From assembly GCA_016802295.1 (NCBI GenBank), contig JAESIW010000154.1, forward strand, positions 287,575-351,574: a DNA stretch of 64,000 nt, in the 5' to 3' direction. The notes beneath the pieces were generated by a model. The model saw only the letters and a program-made list of their open reading frames with translations, made no database searches and was not told the origin of the DNA. The DNA comes from Brachionus rotundiformis. Taxonomy: Eukaryota; Rotifera; Eurotatoria; Ploima; Brachionidae. Each line of letters starts with the position of its first letter. Positions within the stretch are counted from its first letter, which is position 1. The translations under genes were made by a program, and so were the position numbers. Shown piece by piece: positions 20,246 to 30,206 of the stretch.

Positions 20246-21994
20246 ATGACTCGAAAAAACTTTAAATTACCAAATAGTAGTCCTCCAAAATACTCTGAGG
20301 ACACCCTCAAAAATGCCCTTAATCAAATTAATGAAAAAAAAATTAATATTCATCAAGCTTCAGTAAGGTACAACATACCTTATACTACATTACATAATAG
20401 ATTGCATGAAAAATACATAAAGCCTGGTTTCGGAAAAGGCTCTAGCCCTTGGATCTCTGGGGAATTTGAAAATCTATAGCAGACATCATATGTTATTTGT
20501 GTGATTGGGGTCACGGAATTCATTTTCTTTTATCAGGGATTTGGTAAGCAACTACCTGATTACAAATAAGATCCATAATCGTTTTAAAATACTCCAGGTA
20601 AAGACTGGTTTTACCATTTTCTAAATAGGTGGAAACACAAAATTGGAACCCGGTATGCTAAAAACATGTCGTCGGCAAGAGCAAGCTCCTGTACGTCCGA
20701 AACTATTGAGCGATTTTTCGAATTGTTAAGCAGCCGCAAATTAAATGAGGTTGACCCAAAAATCCTTTGGAATGTAGACGAAAGTGGTTTCTCGTGCGAT
20801 CCTAGTAGAAAAAAAGTTATTTGCCGTAAAACAGACAAGAATCCTGTTCAATTAATTGGAAACAATGAAAAAGCAAATTACACAGTTGCTTGTTGCTGCA
20901 ATGCTGATGGAGAATATTTACCTCCATTTGTTGTTTACAAGTCCATTAATTTATACGACAAATGGTGTTTAGGTCGACCAACTGGTACTGTTTTTACCTC
21001 TTCACCATCAGGTTGGATGGAATCCAAACAGTTTCTTCAATGGTTTAGAAGCGTATTTCTTATTCACAGCTCAAAACTATCACGACAGAAAGTTCTTTTT
21101 TTCGATGGACATTCATCTCATATTTCAATTGAGCTTATAAAGCTGGCTATCCAAAATAACGTTAAATTGATTTGCTTACCTCCGAATTCAACCCATATTT
21201 TACAGCCTCTGGATGTCGGAGTTTTTGCCAATGTTAAAAGAGAATGGAAAAATATTTTGCACCAACATTATATGTCTACTAAACAACAAAATATTGACAA
21301 GCCAACTTTTCCTAAGTTATTAAAAAAGCTTTATCAAGTATCATTTAATAAAAATGACGCAAAAGCCGGTACTGGTTTATATCCGTTGAATAAAGATAAT
21401 ATTAAATCAAGCCATTTGGCAGTCAGTGCTCCATTCGAACAAGCTTCTACTTTACAAGACGAGTTAGACGCAGCTGTAAATGATGCAGGTAGTTTGGGCC
21501 AATCTACACGGTCAAAAACAAAATCCAAACGAACTGAAGTTTTGATTGAAGCGGCAAAAGAATCTTTACAAAAGAGTATATTAGAACACTTGCAAGCTTC
21601 AAATAAAGAATCAGCCAAAACAAATACCAAAAAAATCAAAAGACCATTTGGACAAGTTTTAACCGAAATCGACGTTTTGAAACAGTTGGAGGAAGAAGAA
21701 AATTTAAAAAATCAAAAAAAGTTGAATCAGAAAGCGAAAAAAAGGAAACGTGAAACACCAACAGCTCAAACGACTCAAAACGTAAAACCAAGATGTTCAA
21801 AAGATGTAGATGCAGAAGAATGTTTGAGCACTGAAAAGCAATGTTTTAAATGTAAAAAAAAGTTCGGGTCTGAAAAAAAGTTCCAAGCCAAATGGATCTC
21901 TTGCGAAACGTGTTCTAACTGGTCTTGCTTTTAATGTCTACCATCAGACTTCAAACCAAGTTTAGAATTTTATTGTTCTGACAAATGTAAATAA
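20246..21994 (+). pseudogene. pogo/Tigger-type DDE transposase, interrupted
   Basis: A Psq/CENP-B-type helix-turn-helix is encoded from the ATG at 20246 (INIHQASVRYNIPYTTLHNRL). The frame stops at 20479. Readable but shifted sequence follows, with a possible 53-base GT/AG intron between about 20544 and 20597. The long frame from about 20600 to 21934 then carries the DDE_1 domain: ILWNVDESGF (first D), VLFFDGHSSH (second D), LPPNSTHILQPLDVGVF (third D). After a Lys-rich linker comes a C-terminal Cys-rich finger (CFKCKKKF, ISCETCSNWSCF). It is cut by a TAA at 21932-21934, yet the same frame continues as CLPSDFKP...YCSDKC to a final stop at 21992-21994. The finger is therefore split by one nonsense change. 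The catalytic part looks intact. Confidence 0.85.
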
Positions 21995-21995
21995 A
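21990..21995 (+). terminator. AATAAA overlapping the final transposase stop
   Basis: AATAAA overlaps the terminal TAA of the transposase frame, the expected place for a compact transposon transcript end. Confidence 0.4.
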
Positions 21996-22070
21996 TTTCT
22001 TTTTGATTTTCTTATAGTATGTTTGCTTGTTTTTTTCTTATTTTTTACTTTTTTGCATTTTAAACTATTT

Positions 22071-22304
22071 TATCATATTTACCCAATTAAACAATATTAT
22101 ATGATAATTAACCGTTTTGTATTCTTTTCTTTATAAAATTTGAACCGTTTATTTTTTTTTAATAAATTTTTTTTAATCAAAGAAAAAAATAGTTTTTTCA
22201 TTTATAAAAAAAAAATCTCCTGATAAGCTCTTTCCCTTCTGATTTTATTTAGGCCCAAAGTAAAGAATTATCACATTTACCCCAATTGACAATAATATCA
22301 TTTA
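22071..22304. repeat. Pair of imperfect direct repeats, about 36 bases each
   Basis: 22071-22108 (TATCATATTTACCCAATT...) and 22268-22304 (TATCACATTTACCCCAATTG...) are imperfect direct copies about 200 bases apart, 3' of the transposase. AACCG motifs at 22110 and 22142 echo those upstream of the gene. Both may be part of the transposon's right end. Confidence 0.45.
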
Positions 22305-22353
22305 AAAGGATGGTATTTTCATGGACAAGAAAAAAGTTACTTTATTTGTAAAC

Positions 22354-22390
22354 GGCAACCACCACAGACTGATATTCCGTGGTGGTTGCC
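22354..22390. repeat. Perfect 12-bp hairpin
   Basis: GGCAACCACCAC (22354-22365) is followed after 13 bases by its exact reverse complement (22379-22390). It is GC-rich in very AT-rich surroundings. It could be a transposon-end hairpin or a small structured RNA; no CTRR follows to support a Helitron 3' end. Confidence 0.6.
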
Positions 22391-22985
22391 TATACATCTT
22401 ACGCCATTCTGTGTTGAGATGGGTCCAAATTCTAAAGCTTTTTAATAATTATTTCTTCCCTTACAAGTTATCTAATTTTTGATCAAATTTCACATTTGTT
22501 TTGGGAGGAAGAAACACTTTTGGACTTGAGGAATCAGAACAAAAAACTTATTGAAAATACTTATTTAATTCACTAGCTATCTCACATGGATTAGTTACCG
22601 TTTGATTATTATTTAAATAAATATTCTAAGCTTTAATTGACTCCTTGATTGATTTTTTACTGTTAATGTATTTAATAAATAAAGTAACTACTTTTTCTTA
22701 ACATAAAATGAAGCACCACCTAATCTCGTATACATATCTTATAATGTCCAATACAACCATGCTATATTTTTGGAAGTAACTTATATATTTAGTATTTTGA
22801 TAACTATTTATTTAAAAAATTCAAAATAAAAATACAAATCTAATTTTTTTTTGTTTTCAAAAATCACAATAGCTTTAATTAATAAAAAAAAATCTTCTCA
22901 TTGTTTGAATTTATGTACATAAAAAAAAAACACCTAACATTAATAAACCAAACAGATAAATATTTTGTTTAATCTTAATTTTTCC
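22391..22985. other. 3' flank of ABHD16A
   Basis: 22799-22985 is the part shared with 417-602 in inverted orientation. The rest shows nothing recognisable. Confidence 0.5.
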
Positions 22986-23402
22986 TTAAAATGAATAACT
23001 TAGTTGTTTCATGCAGCTTTCTGACCAAGGAATCCGGAAAAGCTCGCTTGCCAATGGTTGGCAATGGGACGACTCAAAATTTAACAAATATTTATCTGCC
23101 AAATAGACAGCAAGTGCAAGCTTTGTGCTGTTGTTTATTATCTCATTATCGTTATCTCCTTTAACAAAATTAACCGGATACTTCTTCTTAATTTCTTTCA
23201 ATTCGGTTGCATAACTTTTCAAAATTGTCTCACATATTTGAATACTTTCATTTGTATATGAACTAAAAATTTTTGTTCTTTCCAAATCGTTTCTCGCACT
23301 AAGCCAGGTACGAATATACGGGATAGTATTTTTGTCTATTATACTTGGATACCTGGTAGATAAAGTGCTAATCAACAAATCATTTCCTCTATTAGTGGCT
23401 GC
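22799..23402. repeat. Right arm of the inverted duplication (mate 1-602)
   Basis: Reverse complement of 1-602, covering the last ABHD16A exon and its 3' flank. Confidence 0.9.
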
Positions 23403-24903
23403 TATTCTAGGCCTTAAGAACAAATAATTAAAAAAAAACAGGCAAAAAAATCTTGTTTACATTGTTGATATAATTTCGTCTTGTGTCCTTCGAATGAACA
23501 TAACTGGACCATGATATTTGCCAATCAGTTCGGCTACATTCAAATTTAAATTATGCTCAATGGTATATTGGACAAATTTGCTGGCAAATTTTGGCATTTG
23601 TTGTTGAGCTAAAGGAGTTATTGTGTCAAAACAAGCGTCCATTATAACAGCTCTTACATCTGGATAATGATTGGAAAGCCATGAGACCGCGAATCCGCCT
23701 ATACTCCAAGAAAATAGAATTATATTTTCTTGTTTAAAGCCTAGACTGAATGCATACTGCATTACTGCATCAGCTGCAGCGGTCAACTGTTTTGGATAAG
23801 GAAGACCCTTTGAAAAATATTTTTTAAAATGAAATTAACCAATTTTTGATTGCCTACTGTGCTCTGACCAAATCCAGGATAATTCCAGCCAAGTGCTGAA
23901 TATCCCTTTTCAATGGGAATTTGAAAGCAGCCAACTTCGTAAAATGAAGCATTTCCATCGCAACATATTACCAGATACTTTCCATTCGGATGCAAATCAG
24001 AAAAACTTTCTTGAACACGTTGGTCAACAAATAAAGTGTCTATTTTGTTTCTGTACTCATCAGCTGTTTGCACAATCGATCTTTTTGCCTTTCTTTGTTC
24101 AATGAGTTTGGCTCTACCATCCAAAAGTGCTGATCCGATCAAGTTCTGAATCATTACTCCTGGATACATCATTCTTAGACCAAATGTGTCCACACATATC
24201 ATGCTCAAGACTCGCCATATGGGATATTTGAACATTGAGAGTAAGCCCTCTTCCATATTTCTGTGCGTCTTATTTTTACTAAATTAATAATAAATATTAT
24301 GAAAAAAAAAATTATTTATTTATTTATTGTCATACAAAAGTGGAGGCTTTGACTGTGATATAAAGTCAGGTGTCCAATTTATCATTTCAAAGTCATATTT
24401 GGTCAAAAATTTCTTAAAAAATTAATATTTAGAAAAAAATGTTTTTATATTTTTTTTCCAAAAAGCAACCTGTTTTTCAGCAAAATCTTTTTTCTGGTTA
24501 ATCTCAATGTATTCTTTAATAAATTTTAAATAGAACGGATTGCGGTATCTACCCAAGCCGCGGCTTACAAAAGTCGTAATAACCATGAAGCCGACTAGAC
24601 ACGCTAGCTTTGTCAACGAGTACATACCATCAAGGCTAAAATAGTTGTTCCTATAAGCATATGCCAGAATCAACGGAGAACCCCATTTGCAAAATACGTA
24701 CAAGCCACGGAACTAAATTAAAAATAAAATAAGATAAAAATCATAATTTTTGGTTAATATTTTCTAAGTACAAATGTTAGAAGAGAATTGGAATAGTATT
24801 CCAAATTTCCGGGTATGTAGTATCGACCCTTTGTAAAACCATCTTGGCTAAATATGCGATAAAGCTGTGGACCATAAACACTTTTGATCAAGTAGACAAG
24901 CAT
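22986..24903 (-). CDS. ABHD16A: ABHD16A (BAT5) orthologue, phospholipid hydrolase
   Basis: Six exons are readable: ATG at 24903 to about 24767, then about 24717-24476, 24413-24338, about 24285-23862, about 23805-23460, and 23414-22986. Exon 1 gives VYGPQLYRIF, as in the vertebrate N-terminus. The next exons hold the membrane segments and a GLGRYRNP motif. The hydrolase domain follows with LVICCDGNASFYEVG, GWNYPGFGQST, the nucleophile elbow SWSIGG, RRTQDEII (catalytic Asp) and NFESSHCQP (catalytic His). In vertebrates ABHD16A hydrolyses phosphatidylserine to lysophosphatidylserine at internal membranes. The full triad suggests an active enzyme. All introns are short with GT/AG ends. A near-identical copy of the last exon lies inverted at the left window edge. 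Confidence 0.93.
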
Positions 24904-27388
24904 GGTATTTAAGAGCGTTATTTGATAAAGGGGCTGAATTTATTTAGCCTTAGTGATAATTGGAAAATGAATTTATTTTAATTATTAATTCAAGAAACTA
25001 TATGAGATATTTGCATTTAGATTTTGCAAGTGATTTAATTATGAATTTTGTTTATAATAAAAAAGCTAACAAAAATACTTATTTTTAAAAGAAATTATAT
25101 TTAGTAGACCTATTATTATGTATATTTTTTTTAGATATATTTACTATGTTGGTCAGAGCTTGGGCTAAAATTTTAACTTAAAAAGTACATTTTAACAAAA
25201 TACTTTAAACTGATATGTTTAAAATTTTAAAATATTTTTAGATAGCGATTAAGCATGATCTAGTAAGCGTTTTAAATTGATTAATGTTGATGCTGTAAAT
25301 TTTTATTTAGCTGTTACTAAACACAATAATTAATTGAAAAAGGATTAATTAAATATTTAAGTTTAAAACATAATGAAAAAATTTAGTCATAAAAAGAAAA
25401 ATAATTAAATGTAACTAGAATTAGTTAAAAATAAGTCTAGAAAAAACTAGGTATATGTGTATCTTTTGGCTTTATTTTTGGTAAAATAGTAATTTATTGT
25501 AAACTCAAAAATTGTATATCTTTATAGTTATTATTATCATTTAAAGAATTGGAATTTTAACTTTAAGATGCATTTACTAATTATACCAAATAGTAAATTA
25601 TACAATTGTTTTACTCATGCTTTCTTAAATCTTGGATTGAACTATTTGTTGATAAGATCCTGAAAAAATTTGTTTAAAATCTTGATCAAATCCTAACAAA
25701 AGAGCTTCAGCTCGTTCCGGACTGGGTTTTAATATGTGATATCATTTTAAAATTAAGAATTAATTTTATCATATAAAATTTCTAAAAAATTTCTTTTCTT
25801 CAGTCATTGGTTCTAGTTGTTCCATTATGCTTTCTTTAAACTAGATTTCTTGGTCAACTGGTAAACCTGAATTAGTCCAATTTTAACCATTATTGATATG
25901 TATTTTCTTACAAGACTATGTATTAAAAAAATAGATAACTCAACTAACAAATAAACCAATTTTAGAATTTGATTTCTGTTTATAAAAGTGTTCACTTTTA
26001 CATTATTTTTAACACTAAAACGAATCCAAATACCTTTATTAATAAGTTTGACTTGATGAAAAAATTGCCGTAGATAGGGGGTTTAAGTTCAATCTCTCGA
26101 AAACATGTCAAACAACATTCACTACAGCAGATCAAAGGAAATACAATTTAAGACGAATAAAAAATTTTAAATGGACCAAGTCCCTATCTTTACATAAAAC
26201 AATTTAAGTCTTTAATTAGATTTCTGAAAGAATCAAGAATAATCTTTAGAAGATCTTAATGAAAAGCAATGAAATCATCAAATCAAAATTTAAAATGAAA
26301 TCTCTGAATTTTGCCAAAATGGGGAAACCATATCTTTTACATTTTTTATAAAATTCAGCTTTTTAACTTATTATATTTTTGTAAAATATAATTTTTTTTT
26401 CAAACTAAAGAGTTTTGACGAAGGCTTGCGCCATCCGGACAACCTAACCCTGGAATTTAATCATATTTCATAGAAATAAAAAGTGTGTCTTGACCGAATG
26501 GCTTACATGTGCCATCACAGAAGAAAATTTTGTTGGTCGATGCTGGATTTTTGATTATTTGGTCAAAAGAAGACAAATTAGAAAAAGTGAGACGCAAGCT
26601 TCAAATGCGAGCTTTAAAAAGACCAAAATTTTTAATATATTAGGTAGAAACTTAATAGTTTGAGGTGCTTAAAAAATTAGCGTATGAAAAAATTTGCCAA
26701 ATTTTATTTTATTAAATTAATAAAAATAATTTCAAAAATTGTTTACAATCATCAAGTGTTATAATTGTTATCGATATTTATTTTATAGTTTAAAATACTC
26801 AATAAAATCAACTTTTTTATTTTTCTGATATTTTTGTAGCATATAATAAATAGACAGAATAAGGTAAATGGACAGAATAAGGAAAGAATAATTAGCGAAA
26901 ATATTTATATTTTTATATTCATTTTATTCAAGCATCAGACTTGGAGTGAGCTGGTTAAATTTCTTTTTAAATTTTGTTTAATTTTTTCACTCTAAATACA
27001 CTGAAAATTTTCAAGGTAAAATTCTGGTAAAAAAAATCCAATTTATTGAGTTTGAAAGCAAACAAAAATAAACTGCGCAATATTAGTGTTTATATGGTAT
27101 CTTGATTATCTGACTCGTTAACATGGGAAACCATTTTTTAAACTATTTTTCTTAATTAGTCAATTTTAAATATCGTACTAAAATTATTCACTTCTCGATG
27201 TTAGTGAAAATTTTGACTATGCTCTCTGAAATAATTGCCATTATGCCTCTAAATATTTCTAATTACTAATTAAAATATTATTTTTTGATCACGTGATTTT
27301 TTAAACTTGTGTCGGTGCTCATATCTTTAGGTTTATATAATCTTAATTATTTAAGCATTTGAAAATATTTTAAATTAATTTTTCAAAA
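24904..27388. other. Long intergenic region with one exon-like relic
   Basis: Mostly AT-rich. On the minus strand at about 25640-25870 two stretches look coding (IMEQLEPMTEEKKFFRNF and KPSPERAEALLLGFDQDF), with a stop between and no clear splice sites. They may be relics of a lost gene. A TATA-like TATATAAT occurs near 27333, upstream of the DUF1295 gene. Confidence 0.35.
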
Positions 27389-28351
27389 ATGAACATTAAC
27401 GACATAATAAGTCCTTATGTAGAGCTGTGGTACGATCCTGTATTCCGCTATTTTTTAATTGCTTGTGGGATACTTTCGCTCATCTGCTGGGTGGCAACAG
27501 TTGCCACAGATAACTATTCTCAAGTTGACAGATTATGGTCCATTATACCAGCTGTATATGCGTGGCTTTTCGTATACTTTGGTTGCCAGACAAATCATCA
27601 GAGATGCACTCGCAGCGTTATCATGGCTGGCTTGGTAACATTATGGGGTGCTAGACTTACATACAATTTTTGGAGAAAAGACGGATACAACCTGAAAACT
27701 GAAGACTATAGATGGATTTACGTGAGAAAAATGTTTTTGTATCCTCAATACAAAGTACCTTATCACATATTCAATTTTGTCTTCACTGCTGTGCTACAAA
27801 ACCTTCTTCTCATGTTCTTGGTGGTACCAGTCTGGTTTGTTCTAACAAACAAAAATGTTCAAAGTGATCTGAACTCGTTTGACTATTTGAATGTAGCACT
27901 TTTCTTATTTTTTTTGGCAATTGAAACAATAGCTGACCAACAGCAGTGGAACTACCAAACCAAAAAATATGACTGGATTGAGAAAAAAGAGTCCAGAAAA
28001 TCAGTTTATTCACCAAATGAGATCGAAGATTTCAAGCGGGGTTTTTTGATCAAAGGACTTTTTAAATACTCGAGGCATCCAAATTTTTGGGCCGAGCAGT
28101 CAATTTGGTGGGTTTTCTATTCATTCACCCTATCATCGCAAATGGTATTTTTAAAGACTAATTTATCGACTGGAGCATTAATTAATTATACTTGTTTTGC
28201 TGCCACTTTTTTGACCAGCTTGTTTCAAGGCTCTACCATACTAACTGAATGGATAACTGCAAAGAAGTATCCAGAATATAAAAATTATTGCGCTCGAGTG
28301 AGCCGATTTATTCCTTGGTTTACCACTTATGAGCCATGCAAGACAAAATAA
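27389..28351 (+). CDS. DUF1295 / steroid 5-alpha-reductase-like membrane protein
   Basis: A single-exon gene of 320 residues starting at an ATG. It has six to seven hydrophobic segments. The family block is clear: an N-terminal QVDRLWSIIP segment, WGARLTYNFWRKDGY, IADQQQW, and the C-terminal GLFKYSRHPNFWAEQ, FQGSTILTE and KKYPEYKNY...SRFIP motifs. DUF1295 proteins share the fold of the steroid 5-alpha-reductase C-terminal domain and of ICMT-like membrane enzymes, in which these His and Tyr residues bind NADPH or SAM. The substrate of this subgroup is not known. It is the usual family length. An AATAAA follows at 28402. Confidence 0.9.
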   Translation: MNINDIISPYVELWYDPVFRYFLIACGILSLICWVATVATDNYSQVDRLWSIIPAVYAWLFVYFGCQTNHQRCTRSVIMAGLVTLWGARLTYNFWRKDGYNLKTEDYRWIYVRKMFLYPQYKVPYHIFNFVFTAVLQNLLLMFLVVPVWFVLTNKNVQSDLNSFDYLNVALFLFFLAIETIADQQQWNYQTKKYDWIEKKESRKSVYSPNEIEDFKRGFLIKGLFKYSRHPNFWAEQSIWWVFYSFTLSSQMVFLKTNLSTGALINYTCFAATFLTSLFQGSTILTEWITAKKYPEYKNYCARVSRFIPWFTTYEPCKTK

Positions 28352-28401
28352 TTTTGTTTAGTTTTTTTATAAAATTTTTAGTTCTAGTGTTTTTTAATAC
28401 A

Positions 28402-28407
28402 AATAAA
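28402..28407 (+). terminator. AATAAA polyadenylation signal of the DUF1295 gene
   Basis: Located 51 bases after the stop codon, a normal distance for cleavage and polyadenylation. Confidence 0.6.
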
Positions 28408-30206
28408 GATATAAATTATAAAAACATTTTTATTAAATTGTAGAATTAATGAGTCAAAAGCAGATTTGATTATTTAAAATAATCGTAAAGAGTTCCATAG
28501 AAAAGTTATTATAATTTTTATACGTTTTCGTTATCCCAGTCAACCAAATTTCTTAATTGTATCTTAAATATTTTATTTTAACCAATCTTGACCAAGAATG
28601 GCTAATGATACTTTTTACCAAGCACATATGTTTATAAATGGCAAATTTATATGTGGATATTGTTTTATAGGAAGAAAAACCATTTCTAAATTTTTTTTTA
28701 AATATAAAGGAAGTAATATAAACTTATTTTTTTAAAGATGCTAAAATGGGGTATTTTAGAGTTTTCATTTGTAGATATTAATAAATATAAAGAAATGAAA
28801 ATTTTTTTTTTTTTGGGTAAACAAAATCAGTTATCAATTTAAGCCAGATTGGACGCTACACGTAATGCAAACCCATCTTTGCGTTTTAGAAAAGGGGACC
28901 GGGGCACACAAGACAAGTGAGACGACTACATCATTAATCACTTGCAAGCATGATCTGACTTTTGGCTTAATTTTTATTTATTTCTTTTTCTTAGAGCTTA
29001 GAGCTTGATCATTTGAAACATATAAAGTTATATCACTTGTAAAAGAGAAATAAAAAAAAGCTGATTTTTAACAAGTTTAAAACTTAAATTTAAGTAATAT
29101 AATAAAAGCAAATAATTTAAATAATATTAGTACATTTTATCATTTTAATTCATATGACTAGTAACATAAATCAGCTAATTAAGAAAATGGAATGAAGGCT
29201 ATAATTGGGAAAAAAGCGATAAAATAGTGATCTAGAGCGTATCTGAAAATGGTGAAGTGTATTCCAAATGAACAATTAAAGAGATAAAATAGTAGTTTTT
29301 GATAGGAAGAATTGCTGAGTTGAAGAAGCCAGAGTTTTATGGAAAAGTTGCACAATCAAACACTCGCAAAAACTATTAAAAAAATAGAAAAAATGAATGA
29401 CAAATCAATTTTATTTTTTATTATTTTATTTATTTTTTTCTTTTGGGTATTGTCTATTTAGTTAACCATGTCAATAAGTTTCCAGATATTATAAAATTTA
29501 ATCAGTGTTTTATTTTTTTTGGTTGCTGTAAATTTATTTTTGAGAGACAGCATGATACAAAATAGCTTAGGATTTCTAGGACAAGTGATTCTATTAGATC
29601 AGACGTTCAGTGATTTTGGTCTTTGGCCACTCTTTTGGCCAAAGTATAAAATATATAATATATAAGTAAAAATATAGTAAGTTAAACACTAAATATAAAT
29701 GAACAAGAATGGTTTCTCAATATATACTTAAATAAAATCAAGTAATCAATTTAAGCTTACTTAACACTTCAAATGGTACTGAATATTATATACCAGCTGG
29801 TCAAAAATCAAAGACAAGTGAAGAAAAAGCAATGTTAAAGAATTGCGTTTGAATATGTTGAGTCAGTTTATTTGAATCTTGAATCTGTCCGACATTTAGC
29901 AAAATTGACCAAATAAAATTTAAAGAAAAAATTTTTAGAAAATTTTTATTTTAGTTATTTAAAAATAAAATATTAATTAAATATTAGGGGGATTTTTTCT
30001 AAAAGAATATTTATCTAATAATTTATTTGAAAAATTTGATCAAGGATTTGCTTATTTAAAAAAATTTCAATTTATCTAATTTTTGCAAATAATTAATCAA
30101 AATAAATATTTATTCTAATTAAAATTCTAAATAATCTAAACGTATTTTTAACCTAAAAAAAACTAATTAAAAGAACCAAAATACCTTATAATAATTCCCT
30201 AATCTT
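28408..30206. other. Intergenic region, nothing secure
   Basis: A 9-bp hairpin, CTTTGGCCA/TGGCCAAAG, lies near 29622-29645. A GC-richer patch lies near 28850-28930. Neither could be assigned. Confidence 0.4.
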
